Shown here piece by piece: positions 56,134 to 64,000 of a stretch of 64,000 bases of DNA (the first letter of the stretch is position 1; each line of letters starts with the position of its first letter). Source of the DNA: CAVZZV01 sp963779845 (GTDB lineage: Bacteria > Bacteroidota > Bacteroidia > Bacteroidales > GCA-2748055). The notes under the pieces were generated by a model. That model searched no databases. It saw only the letters and a program-made list of their open reading frames with translations, and was not told the DNA's origin. The translations under genes were made by a program, and so were the position numbers. Where the stretch lies: the NCBI GenBank assembly GCA_963779845.1, contig CAVZZV010000005.1, positions 62,001 to 126,000 on the forward strand, read 5' to 3'.

Positions 56134-57201
56134 TTATTTGAATATTTTCCGTCGATTGAGCGCATTATGGTACAAACGAGCATTTTCGTTATGTTGGGAG
56201 AGTGTTCTGGCAAAATTGTGATACCCGGAAAGGTCGGGTTTAGCGCAGAAATAAAGGTAATTATGAGAGGAATAATTTAAAACGGCATCAATGGCTGCAA
56301 TGGTAGGTATACTTATGGGACCCGGAGGAAGACCCCGATTCAGGTAAGTGTTGTAAGGGGAGATGATTTTCCGGTGTTTATTAAGGACACGCCTGATCGA
56401 AAAGTCATTCACCGCATAGATTATGGTTGGATCCGATTGAAGGGGTATGCCATTTTTGATCCTGTTCATAAAAACTCCGGCAATAACCGGATTCTCATCA
56501 TCATGCAGGGATTCCTGGTCGACGATGGAGGCAAGGGTGGAAACCTCAATCCTCGTCAGTCCTATTTCCTCCGCCATATCGCTCCGGCTGCCTGCCCAAA
56601 AAGCAATATATTCCCTTTTCATTCTTTTGGTGAATTCTTCAGGATTGGTATTCCAGAAAAATTCATAGGTATTGGGTATGAAAACCGCAGGAAAAGTTTC
56701 CTTTGTAAACCCATAGAGATGGGGTACACTATCATTTAAAAAATAGCGGCTAAATTCTTCCGGGCCGGGTTCCAATTGCTTACCTATGATTTTTGCAAGT
56801 TCCTTCAATGTACGCACATGGCTAAATATCAGGCTCACCGGCTCCTGTCTTCCGGATCTCAGCATATTGATCAGATCGGCATTACTCATACCATTTTCCA
56901 CCCGGTATCGTCCTGGCTTAATGGAAGTATCATAATTTTTCTTTTTCGCCAGCCAGATAAAACCTTTTTTATCAGTGATAAGTTTTCCTCTTTCAAGTTC
57001 CTTGATCACCCGATCAAAATCTGCTCCTGTGGGTATAAACAGCAGTGCGCTATCCTCCTTCTCAAGCCGGACAGTGGGACGGAATATGGAATTATAGATC
57101 CGAACAAGTAAAAAAACCGCCATCAGTATAGCAAGCAGTATCAGCCATAGTGAAAGCTTATGAACGAGAGGGGATTTTCTTTTGGTTTTTTTTCTTATCA
57201 T
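56134..57201 (-). CDS. mltG: Endolytic peptidoglycan transglycosylase MltG
   Basis: About 355 residues from the ATG at 57201. The open frame reaches a TTG at 57222, but the ATG gives the usual basic N-terminus MIRKKTKRKS before one membrane helix (about 20-38). The YceG domain follows, with the catalytic glutamate in LASIVDQES (near residue 229) and then VFMNRIKNGIPLQSDPT and NTYLNRGLPPGPI. MltG cuts nascent glycan strands in the periplasm and sets their length. It sits 37 bp upstream of the mutase gene on the same strand. Confidence 0.93.
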   Translation of the reverse strand: MIRKKTKRKSPLVHKLSLWLILLAILMAVFLLVRIYNSIFRPTVRLEKEDSALLFIPTGADFDRVIKELERGKLITDKKGFIWLAKKKNYDTSIKPGRYRVENGMSNADLINMLRSGRQEPVSLIFSHVRTLKELAKIIGKQLEPGPEEFSRYFLNDSVPHLYGFTKETFPAVFIPNTYEFFWNTNPEEFTKRMKREYIAFWAGSRSDMAEEIGLTRIEVSTLASIVDQESLHDDENPVIAGVFMNRIKNGIPLQSDPTIIYAVNDFSIRRVLNKHRKIISPYNTYLNRGLPPGPISIPTIAAIDAVLNYSSHNYLYFCAKPDLSGYHNFARTLSQHNENARLYHNALNRRKIFK

Positions 57202-57305
57202 ACGCCATAAGGAGAACCACAAAAATACAATAAAAACAGTATAATAAACTAAAATTTAGAAGCACAAAAATGCATTCTCAACCAATGTATTGAATTTAGG
57301 TGAAC

Positions 57306-57827
57306 TCATAGAAATTCATTCAGTTCCTTTTTTAAATAGACTATTGCCTCCCGGGTAGGTGAAACCTCCGAGTTTATGCTATTCTCCAATATCTTTCGGC
57401 TAAGTGCAATCCCACTTTCCGCTGGTTTAAGTTCTGAGGCGGTTTCGTTGATAAGCCGGATGATATTGGTACGGGAGCTTTTGATCAATTCCCAGGCCAT
57501 ATTGCTAATATATGCCTGTTGTGCAAGATTGTGCTCTAATTCCGTCCGTACGGAGGACACCATTTCATTCTGCAATTGAGCCACGCTCATATCAGTCTGT
57601 CCCATTCTCATTACAATCGACTCGGGCGATATACGCTCCAGGAAGAGGATAAGCCGTTCATAGGCCTGCAATCTCAGGGGAAGAATGCTGTCTTTCCTGC
57701 TTATGTTCAGTTCAAATTTCCGCTTTTTTTCTTCATTTTTCATAAATGCCCGGAGGATGAAAAAGGCAGTGAGAAAAACAATCAGAGCCGGAAGGGTATA
57801 TTTAAGGATTTCAAGTAGATCGTTCAT
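57306..57827 (-). CDS. Conserved Bacteroidota membrane-anchored protein (DUF7935-like)
   Basis: 173 residues. One membrane helix (about 10-29) is followed by a cytoplasmic helical domain with SILPLRLQAYERLILFLERI, a pattern I recognise from a Bacteroidota family of unknown function (probably DUF7935). No catalytic residues are evident. It is divergent from the class I aminotransferase and upstream of mltG and the mutase, a setting that hints at envelope or cell-division functions. Confidence 0.75.
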   Translation of the reverse strand: MNDLLEILKYTLPALIVFLTAFFILRAFMKNEEKKRKFELNISRKDSILPLRLQAYERLILFLERISPESIVMRMGQTDMSVAQLQNEMVSSVRTELEHNLAQQAYISNMAWELIKSSRTNIIRLINETASELKPAESGIALSRKILENSINSEVSPTREAIVYLKKELNEFL

Positions 57828-57861
57828 GTTGATATTTTTTTAAAACTATTCATTGCAAATA

Positions 57862-57893
57862 TTGATCAATTTATTATAAATACTTTATTTTTG
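57862..57893 (+). promoter_or_regulatory. Promoter of the class I aminotransferase gene
   Basis: TTG at 57862-57864, 21 nt, then TATTTTTG at 57886-57893 (TAnnTTTG). The -7 box overlaps the TTG that opens the reading frame at 57891, so translation should start at the ATG at 57948. Confidence 0.5.
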
Positions 57894-57947
57894 AAGAAAA
57901 TTAAGAAATTTATTTATCTGCCATCCCAATGTAAAATTAGTATTTTT

Positions 57948-59141
57948 ATGGAAAATGTTTCAAAAAGATTAGCAAGCCTCTCCTCCTCTCAAACCATCGC
58001 GATGAACCAAAAGAGCCGCGAAATGAAAGAACAGGGAATCGATGTAATCAATCTGAGTGTTGGCGAACCCGACTTTCCCTCCCCGGACCATATCAAGGCA
58101 GCAGCCAAACAAGCCATCGATGACAATTATTCCTTTTATGCTCCTGTTCCAGGATATGCCGACTTCCGGAAAGCCATCTGCACAAAATTCAAAAATGAAA
58201 ATAACCTGGAGTATACCCCGGACCAAATAGTAGTCTCCACGGGGGCAAAGCATTCCATTGCCAATGTCCTGATTTCAATTATCGATCCGGGGGATGAGGT
58301 AATCGTTCCTGCCCCCTATTGGGTAAGTTATGTGGAACAGGTTAAGATTGCGGAAGGGATCAATGTCATCATTGAAACCAGCTTTGATCAGGATTATAAA
58401 ATATCCGCTCAACAACTTGAAAATGCCATTACCCCCAAAACCAAAGCACTGATCCTTTGTTCACCCTCCAATCCCACCGGAAGCGTGTATTCCCACGATG
58501 AACTAAAATCGCTGGCTGATGTCCTTCGGAAACATCCCCGAATCATCATTATTTCCGATGAGATTTATGAACATATAAATTTTGTTGGCAAGCATACAAG
58601 CATAGCGGAATTCCCCGGTATGTACGAACAAACGGTGGTTGTAAACGGAGTATCAAAAGCTTACGCCATGACCGGTTGGAGAATAGGATACATGGGAGCC
58701 CCATTATGGATTGCCAAAGCCTGCAATAAACTTCAGGGCCAAATGACCTCGGGAGCTACTTCCGTAGCGCAACGGGCTGCATTGGTCGCACTTGAGGGAG
58801 ATCAGAAATGTGTTGCCGACATGAACGATGCCTTTCAAAGAAGACGGGATCTTGTCATGAAAAGATTGAATAAAATCAGCGGGGTGAAATGCTCAGTCCC
58901 CGATGGTGCGTTTTATGTGTTTCCGGATATGAGTCATTTCTATGGAAAATCGGCCGCCAATTCAAAAATCAATGGGAGTATGGATCTATGCCTTTACCTT
59001 CTGTCGGAAGGTCGGATAGCCACGGTTCCCGGAGATGCTTTCGGGGCACCCGATAATATCAGGATATCCTATGCAAATTCAGACGAAAATTTGGTTAAGG
59101 CAATGGACAGATTGGAAAAAGCCCTCGGACAACTTAAGTAG
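57948..59141 (+). CDS. aspC: Class I/II aminotransferase, aspartate aminotransferase-like
   Basis: About 397 residues from the ATG at 57948 (MENVSKRLASLSSSQT). It has the class I fold, with INLSVGEPDFPSP, the PLP-binding CSPSNPTGSVY and SDEIYEH, the catalytic lysine in NGVSKAYAMTGWRIGY (near residue 237), and the substrate-binding Arg in NIRISYA. The subgroup I-gamma pattern fits aspartate or aspartate/prephenate aminotransferases. A start 19 codons earlier (TTG) is unlikely because a promoter overlaps it. It ends convergent with htpG. Confidence 0.9.
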   Translation: MENVSKRLASLSSSQTIAMNQKSREMKEQGIDVINLSVGEPDFPSPDHIKAAAKQAIDDNYSFYAPVPGYADFRKAICTKFKNENNLEYTPDQIVVSTGAKHSIANVLISIIDPGDEVIVPAPYWVSYVEQVKIAEGINVIIETSFDQDYKISAQQLENAITPKTKALILCSPSNPTGSVYSHDELKSLADVLRKHPRIIIISDEIYEHINFVGKHTSIAEFPGMYEQTVVVNGVSKAYAMTGWRIGYMGAPLWIAKACNKLQGQMTSGATSVAQRAALVALEGDQKCVADMNDAFQRRRDLVMKRLNKISGVKCSVPDGAFYVFPDMSHFYGKSAANSKINGSMDLCLYLLSEGRIATVPGDAFGAPDNIRISYANSDENLVKAMDRLEKALGQLK

Positions 59142-59170
59142 GTTGTGTCAATAAGGTTACACGACTGGAT

Positions 59171-59271
59171 CTGAACCGGGCTTGCGGGTTCAGCGGAGCT
59201 AAAATTATTTTTCAAAACTTGCGAAGCAGGGAAAAGCGCATTTTACCTATGTAAATGAGCATTTTCCCTGC
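59171..59271. terminator. Two strong hairpins between convergent genes
   Basis: The first is CTGAACC/GGTTCAG at 59171-59193 with a 9-nt loop. The second, at 59226-59271, has arms GCAGGGAAAAGCGCATTTTAC and a near-exact reverse complement around a CTAT loop, about 20 bp of stem with one bulge on each side. They fill the 193-bp gap between the aminotransferase and htpG stops. Neither is followed by a T-run, so they may be a bidirectional terminator of unusual form or a dispersed repeat. Confidence 0.5.
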
Positions 59272-59334
59272 GAGCAATGAAGAAAAAGGATATCATGGAC
59301 AGACTCAGTAATTTAGAATTGCGACAGAAAGCTT

Positions 59335-61383
59335 TTATTTTATAAGCTCCACACTTCTCTTAACGAAATTGGTCAGGGCTTCCCCTTTCAACATATTATT
59401 GGATAACAATGCAAGATCAATAAGCTGCTTGACCAACTTGTTTTTCCTGCCAAACTCCCGGAGGGCAGAACGCTTCTCATCCTCAATCTTACTTATATTG
59501 TTTAGAAGTTCCTGCTTTTTGTCCTTTTCTGCCTGATCAATTTCCTCCTCTTTTTTCCCTTCACCGGCCTTTTCCACTTTTTCCAGCTCCCCCTTCAGGG
59601 GTTTCAGGGATTCATCAAAACCTGTGAGTTTTACTGAAAGCTTTTTATCTTTTTCCTGGATCACCTTCTGGATTAAAGGATGGTCGGTATTGACAACGAG
59701 GTTATAGCTTTCCGGAAGTTTTCCGTAAAATGAATCCATTCCGCTCATCGCTGACATATCCTTCATCCTGCGCATGAATTCGGACTGGGTGATCAATACC
59801 GGGCTCTCCCCTTCACCCAGCGATTCGAAACTTACCATGAACCTGGAGGAATCAGGTACCTGACTTTCCATAACCACAGACATCTCCTCACGAACAGCGG
59901 AAGGAATATCTGCTTCTTTGGTTCCCTCTTTTTCAATGATCTTGTCAATAACCTCTGAATCGACCCGTGTAAAGCGGGAATCCTTGAACTTCTGCTCTAA
60001 ATGGTTTACCAGGTGAGCATCCAGTTGGCCCTCCATCAGCAAAACATCATAGCCTTTAGACCTGGCCTTTTCTATAAAGGAATGCTGTTTATCCTTATCG
60101 GTGGTATAAAGATATATGAGGCTTTTGTGCTTATCGGTCTGGTTTGCAGAGATAAGGTTCCGGTACTCCTCAAAAGTGAAATATTTTCCGTCAACATTTT
60201 TCAGAAGAGCAAACTTTTCAGCCCGTTCGTAAAATTTTTCATCACTGATCATTCCGTAGGTAATGAAAAGTTTTAGATCGTCCCATTTCTTTTCAAATTC
60301 TTCCCGGTTTTCCTTAAATATCTCTTCCAGCCGGTCGGAAACTTTTTTGCTGATATGGTTGGATATTTTCTTTACGTTCGAATCGCTTTGAAGATAACTT
60401 CTGGAGACATTTAAAGGAATATCGGGCGAATCGAGTACCCCATGAAGCAGGGTAAGAAATTCCGGAACAATGCCTTCGACCGAATCGGTCACAAATACCT
60501 GATTTGAGTACAATTGAATTTTATTTTTTTGTATCTCAAAATTGCTTTTTATTCTGGGGAAGTATAATATTCCGGTAAGATTAAAAGGATAATCAACATT
60601 GAGATGAATGTTGAAAAGAGGTTCTTCGGACATGGGGTAAAGTTCCCGGTAGAAGGCCTGATAATCTTCCTCCTTTGCATCGGCCGGCTTGACAGTCCAA
60701 AGGGGTTTGGTATCATTGATAATGTGATCCTTGCCCGTTTCGGTTTCTTTCCCCTCTTTCCATTCTTTTTCCTGTCCAAAAGCAATAGGAATAGGAAGAA
60801 ATTTACAATATTTATTTAAAATACCTGAAATACGTCCTTCCTCAAGAAATTCTTTCGACTCTTCATCAATGAATAGAGTGATTTCTGTTCCAAAATCCTC
60901 TTTTTCATCCTCTTCAAGGGTATATTCGGGACTGCCATCGCAACTCCATTTCATCGCTTTGGTACCCTCTTGAAACGATTTCGTGCGTAATTCCACTTTT
61001 TCAGAGACCATGAAAGCTGAATAAAAACCAAGGCCAAAATGCCCGATGATCGAATTTGCCTGATTTTTATATTTTTCCAGGAACTCTTCCGCACTGGAGA
61101 AAGCAATCTGATTTATATATTTTTCAACTTCCTCGGCGGTCATCCCTATACCCCTGTCCGTAACTTTCAGGGTTTTGGCTTTTTTATCCAATACAACCTT
61201 AATGGTCTGATCCCCCAATTCTCCTTTGAATTCACCAAGAGAGGCCATTGTTCTCAATTTCTGGGTTGCATCCACAGCATTGGAAATAAGTTCCCTTAAA
61301 AATATTTCATGATCCGAGTAAAGAAATTTCTTGATAATTGGAAAGATGTTTTCGGTGGTAACATCAATTTTTCCTTTATGCAT
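59335..61383 (-). CDS. htpG: Molecular chaperone HtpG (Hsp90)
   Basis: 682 residues. The N-terminal GHKL ATPase domain has FLRELISNAVDATQKLR, TDRGIGMT and IGHFGLGFYSAFMV. The middle domain follows with RVFVTDS-like QVFVTDSVEGIVPEFLTLLHGVLDSPDIPLNVSRS. The C-terminal dimerisation domain includes a Lys/Glu-rich insertion (about 600-630, EKVEKAGEGKKEEE), longer than in E. coli HtpG. It is an ATP-dependent cytosolic chaperone. Monocistronic by spacing (180 bp upstream gap). Confidence 0.96.
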   Translation of the reverse strand: MHKGKIDVTTENIFPIIKKFLYSDHEIFLRELISNAVDATQKLRTMASLGEFKGELGDQTIKVVLDKKAKTLKVTDRGIGMTAEEVEKYINQIAFSSAEEFLEKYKNQANSIIGHFGLGFYSAFMVSEKVELRTKSFQEGTKAMKWSCDGSPEYTLEEDEKEDFGTEITLFIDEESKEFLEEGRISGILNKYCKFLPIPIAFGQEKEWKEGKETETGKDHIINDTKPLWTVKPADAKEEDYQAFYRELYPMSEEPLFNIHLNVDYPFNLTGILYFPRIKSNFEIQKNKIQLYSNQVFVTDSVEGIVPEFLTLLHGVLDSPDIPLNVSRSYLQSDSNVKKISNHISKKVSDRLEEIFKENREEFEKKWDDLKLFITYGMISDEKFYERAEKFALLKNVDGKYFTFEEYRNLISANQTDKHKSLIYLYTTDKDKQHSFIEKARSKGYDVLLMEGQLDAHLVNHLEQKFKDSRFTRVDSEVIDKIIEKEGTKEADIPSAVREEMSVVMESQVPDSSRFMVSFESLGEGESPVLITQSEFMRRMKDMSAMSGMDSFYGKLPESYNLVVNTDHPLIQKVIQEKDKKLSVKLTGFDESLKPLKGELEKVEKAGEGKKEEEIDQAEKDKKQELLNNISKIEDEKRSALREFGRKNKLVKQLIDLALLSNNMLKGEALTNFVKRSVELIK

Positions 61384-61450
61384 AGTGTTGAATTTTTAAA
61401 TATTAGACATCGGTTGCTTATTGGCAAAGCTTGTGCCATAGAAGGGATCC

Positions 61451-61463
61451 TGACATTTAGTCA
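61451..61463. promoter_or_regulatory. Inverted repeat upstream of htpG
   Basis: TGACA-TTT-AGTCA (the outer TGAC/GTCA arms are inverted repeats), 68 nt upstream of the htpG ATG. It matches 11 of 13 positions of TGTCATTTTGTCA upstream of clpB, in the same orientation relative to the gene. It may be a shared stress-response site, but a match of this quality is also expected by chance. Confidence 0.2.
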
Positions 61464-61563
61464 TGTAACAGGATTTATCCCTGCCAGGTATTGAGTTAAT
61501 TTTGAAAAGGCAGATCTGGACAAATGGGTGACCGGAGGCTGAAAATTTCTGTTCAGATGTCCC

Positions 61564-62391
61564 TTAATAGTTGCGCGCATCAATATCCGAAAAAAACACA
61601 AATTTCCCATTATTAAAACTGAAACCATCGAACGTACCGTCGGGACCATAAAACCTGGGATTACCGGACAACATGGGCTGAAATGGGGCAACATGGTCAA
61701 ATACAATCATTTTCAGGTGTTCATTGTACTTCATGCTCATGGCAAGTTCCGCGGAATACTCTATGATAAATCTCTTCACCTCTTTATTCTCAACCAGGAA
61801 ATCGCCCTCGAAAACAGGGGAATAATCCGAACCAAAACGGAAAATTTCAAGGATCCGTTTTCTTGAAAAACGATTATTGAAGTCGTACCCAAAAAGTGCA
61901 TAATAAGTATCTTTGTTAGATTGGAAAGTTTTCATACCATAATAGAGTGCCCCATACCAATTGTCGGGATGAAGGCTGGCAGTTTCAGGTGACTTAATTT
62001 TGGCGGATTCATCTCTAAGAAAAAAAACCCGGAGACTGTCTTTATCATCGAGGTACTGAATGAACCCGAAATATTTGAAATTTCCCTCTTCAAGCTCCAA
62101 ATGCCAGGTAAAAACTTTCAGTCTTTCATCCTCCGATTCGATTTTTCCGATCATGGAAAGTCCTTCCCATCCATAATTAATACTGCCTTTTATATGAAGC
62201 GCCCTGTTAAATATCTGTACAATTCTTTCGTTAAGAGTTGCGCGGGAAGGGGAAGCCTGCATCTGATAAAGACTGTCAAATGCATGAACCAGCATAAGTT
62301 CCTCATTTTTGAAATCGGGCAATAACTCCTCCTGGGCCCAGGTAAGCGATGTAAGGCAGAGGAAGGAGATGAACAGAAGTAAAGGTTTCAT
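61564..62391 (-). CDS. Secreted protein of unknown function
   Basis: 275 residues. A clear signal peptide (MKPLLLFISFLCLTSLTWAQ) precedes a soluble domain with no recognised motif; the segments TWHLELEEGNFKYFGFIQYLD and GALYYGMKT resemble a lineage-specific family seen in Bacteroidota. No lipobox, sorting domain or catalytic residues are visible. It lies 26 bp downstream of the class III aminotransferase gene and is probably cotranscribed with it. Confidence 0.75.
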   Translation of the reverse strand: MKPLLLFISFLCLTSLTWAQEELLPDFKNEELMLVHAFDSLYQMQASPSRATLNERIVQIFNRALHIKGSINYGWEGLSMIGKIESEDERLKVFTWHLELEEGNFKYFGFIQYLDDKDSLRVFFLRDESAKIKSPETASLHPDNWYGALYYGMKTFQSNKDTYYALFGYDFNNRFSRKRILEIFRFGSDYSPVFEGDFLVENKEVKRFIIEYSAELAMSMKYNEHLKMIVFDHVAPFQPMLSGNPRFYGPDGTFDGFSFNNGKFVFFSDIDARNY

Positions 62392-62417
62392 ATGATTTGA
62401 ACGAATAAATTCTTCCT

Positions 62418-63611
62418 TTATTGAAGCGATAGCTGATCAAGTACCTTCAGGATCATACCACAGGCCTTTTCAATTTCATCGACTGAAATAGTGAGCGGAG
62501 GGGAGATCCGGAAGGCTGTATCACAAAACAGGAACCAGTCAGTAATAAAACCCGATGCGACCCCCCTGGCAATGAATTCATGCAGCAGTTTACGATCTCC
62601 CAGTTCAACCGCGAGAAGCAATCCCTTGCCACGAATCTCCCTGATGAGCTTGTGATGCAATAAAGAGCTGAAGATCCTCTCTTTTTCCTTAACCTTGCTG
62701 AGCAAATCTTCTTCAAGAAGGATTTTAAGTGTCTCCAGGCCGGCAGCACAGCAAACCGGATGACCTCCAAATGTGGTGATGTGCCCGAGTGCCGGATTTT
62801 CTGTAAGCGTATTCATCTTGTCACGGGAAGAAATAAATCCACCAAGAGGCATACCGCCACCAAAACCCTTGGCCAGGACAAGTATATCAGGCTGAACCAT
62901 TGCTTCCTGAAAGCCAAAGAGGGTACCCAACCTTCCAAATCCTGTCTGTATTTCATCAAATATGAGCATGGTGCCGGTTTCATTGCACCGGTTGCGTAAA
63001 GCATGCAGGAAACCTTTTTCGGGAAGGACAATACCTGCTTCAGCCTGAAGGGTTTCGGCGACCACACAAGCGGTTTTATCAGTTATCAGCTGCAAATCGG
63101 AAATATTGTTATAACGGAGCATTTTCACTCCGGGAAGCAGGGGCCTGAAGGCACTTTTATAGAGCTCGCTTCCCATGATGCTGAGTGCTCCATGTGTACT
63201 GCCGTGATAAGCATTTTTAAAAGAGATCATTTCCGGCCGGCCGGTAACCCGTTTCGCAAGCTTTAAGGCACCCTCAATAGCTTCAGCCCCGGAGTTTACA
63301 AAGAATACAGAATCGAGCTGATTGGGCAGATTTTCCGACAGCAGTTTAGCAAATTCAGTTTGGGGAGATTGTATAAATTCGCCATACACCATGAGATGCA
63401 TATGCTTGTCGACCTGATTTTTAACCGCCTTTTTGATCCGGGGATTCCCATGTCCGAGGAGAGAGACATTCACCCCTGATATAAGATCGATATATTTTTT
63501 ACCCTCAGCTCCGTATAAATAAATACCCTCTGCATGGGCAATTTCAATCATAAGAGGCGAAGGGGAAGTCTGAGCCAGGTGCGAGAGAAAAAGTTGCCGG
63601 TTCGATACCAT
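62418..63611 (-). CDS. Class III aminotransferase, acetylornithine/ornithine type
   Basis: 397 residues of the class III PLP fold. It has GVNVSLLGHGNPRI, FFVNSGAEAIEGALKLAK, NAYHGSTHGALS, LIFDEIQTGFGRLG, the catalytic lysine in LVLAKGFGGGMPLGG (near residue 248) and TTFGGHPVCCAAGLE. It is closest in pattern to acetylornithine or ornithine-like aminotransferases, but no arginine genes are nearby, so the substrate is open. It lies between a LytTR regulator gene (21 bp upstream) and a secreted-protein gene. Confidence 0.85.
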   Translation of the reverse strand: MVSNRQLFLSHLAQTSPSPLMIEIAHAEGIYLYGAEGKKYIDLISGVNVSLLGHGNPRIKKAVKNQVDKHMHLMVYGEFIQSPQTEFAKLLSENLPNQLDSVFFVNSGAEAIEGALKLAKRVTGRPEMISFKNAYHGSTHGALSIMGSELYKSAFRPLLPGVKMLRYNNISDLQLITDKTACVVAETLQAEAGIVLPEKGFLHALRNRCNETGTMLIFDEIQTGFGRLGTLFGFQEAMVQPDILVLAKGFGGGMPLGGFISSRDKMNTLTENPALGHITTFGGHPVCCAAGLETLKILLEEDLLSKVKEKERIFSSLLHHKLIREIRGKGLLLAVELGDRKLLHEFIARGVASGFITDWFLFCDTAFRISPPLTISVDEIEKACGMILKVLDQLSLQ

Positions 63612-63632
63612 GGCACGAAGTGGGAATGATAT

Positions 63633-64000
63633 TTACTTGATAATGAGATTAATATCTCTCATTAATTTATCCTTGTAGGATTTACCTATTGGGATGGATT
63701 TACTCCCCTCTTCTGTCTTTATCACCACAGCATTATCTTCAATTATATCGATGCTGCTGGTATTCACAATAAAAGAACGGTGCACGCGTGTGAATTTAGC
63801 CTGGGGAAGCTTCTGTTCTATTGCTTTCATGGTAAAGTGAATCGTATACTTTTCCTTAAAAGTGGTGAAGATCACATAATTTTCGAGGGCTTCAATCCAC
63901 AGAATTTCCTCATATCTCAGCCTTACCAGGGTGGAATTTTTTTTGATGAATAACTCTTCTTTGCCCAATACGTTCATCTTATTTCTCTCAAATCTCTCTG
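63633..64000 (-). CDS. LytTR DNA-binding domain, probably the end of a response regulator
   Basis: The frame stays open to the window edge; an ATG at 63977 would give a 114-residue stand-alone LytTR protein. Upstream of it the frame reads ERFERNK, which looks like a linker, so a receiver domain may lie beyond the edge. The LytTR domain has IKKNSTLVRLRYEEILWIEALENYV and FTRVHRSFIVNTSSID. It is the second LytTR protein in the window. No kinase gene is visible next to it. Confidence 0.8.
   Translation of the reverse strand, partial: ERFERNKMNVLGKEELFIKKNSTLVRLRYEEILWIEALENYVIFTTFKEKYTIHFTMKAIEQKLPQAKFTRVHRSFIVNTSSIDIIEDNAVVIKTEEGSKSIPIGKSYKDKLMRDINLIIK

Overview
The window comes from a member of the Bacteroidota. 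The evidence is a PorP/SprF protein, a PorE-like OmpA protein and type-B sorting-domain proteins of the type IX secretion system (T9SS), a SprB-like giant surface protein, LytTR/LytS signalling, a TonB receptor with a carboxypeptidase-regulatory N-terminus, and promoter candidates of the form TAnnTTTG. No rRNA, tRNA, CRISPR array or insertion sequence was found. The genus cannot be settled from the sequence.

Layout. 1-5.9 kb: start of a SatD-like gene behind four 28-bp-spaced operator-like repeats, then a minus-strand block DUF1015, serA, serC (serine synthesis), comB and a doubly frameshifted gcvT. 5.9-9.1 kb: a PorE-like protein coupled to a TPR protein. 9.2-16 kb: Hpt and STAS signalling proteins, clpB, and a TerB-like/FHA-like/ABCG-type transporter fusion. 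16-19.3 kb: LiaF-like protein, LytS-type kinase, LytTR regulator, MarC. 19.4-22.5 kb: TonB receptor (frameshifted in its signal peptide) and a pterin dehydratase. 22.6-40 kb: a cell-surface locus reading leftwards: a ~4,678-residue giant protein with 26 tandem PPC-like domains (about 10.4 kb of repeats), a small secreted protein, a type-B sorting-domain protein and PorP/SprF. 40.3-43.2 kb: proton-translocating transhydrogenase pntA1-pntA2-pntB. 43.4-45.8 kb: SGNH protein and an MBOAT acyltransferase carrying an in-frame amber codon. 46-50.3 kb: sucAB. 50.4-64 kb: housekeeping genes (NAD(P)-binding protein, thioredoxin-like protein, glycosyltransferase, murB, phosphohexomutase, mltG, aminotransferases, htpG) and the end of a LytTR regulator.

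The most notable content is the giant repeat protein. Its 26 domains fall into two families, carry three-domain superrepeats of about 1.2 kb, and show perfect 26/26 co-occurrence of one cysteine pair. Six genes or gene segments are interrupted. All six frameshifts can be explained by one extra base, and the seventh lesion is an in-frame stop. That pattern looks more like sequence error than decay, so these genes are annotated as reconstructed loci.
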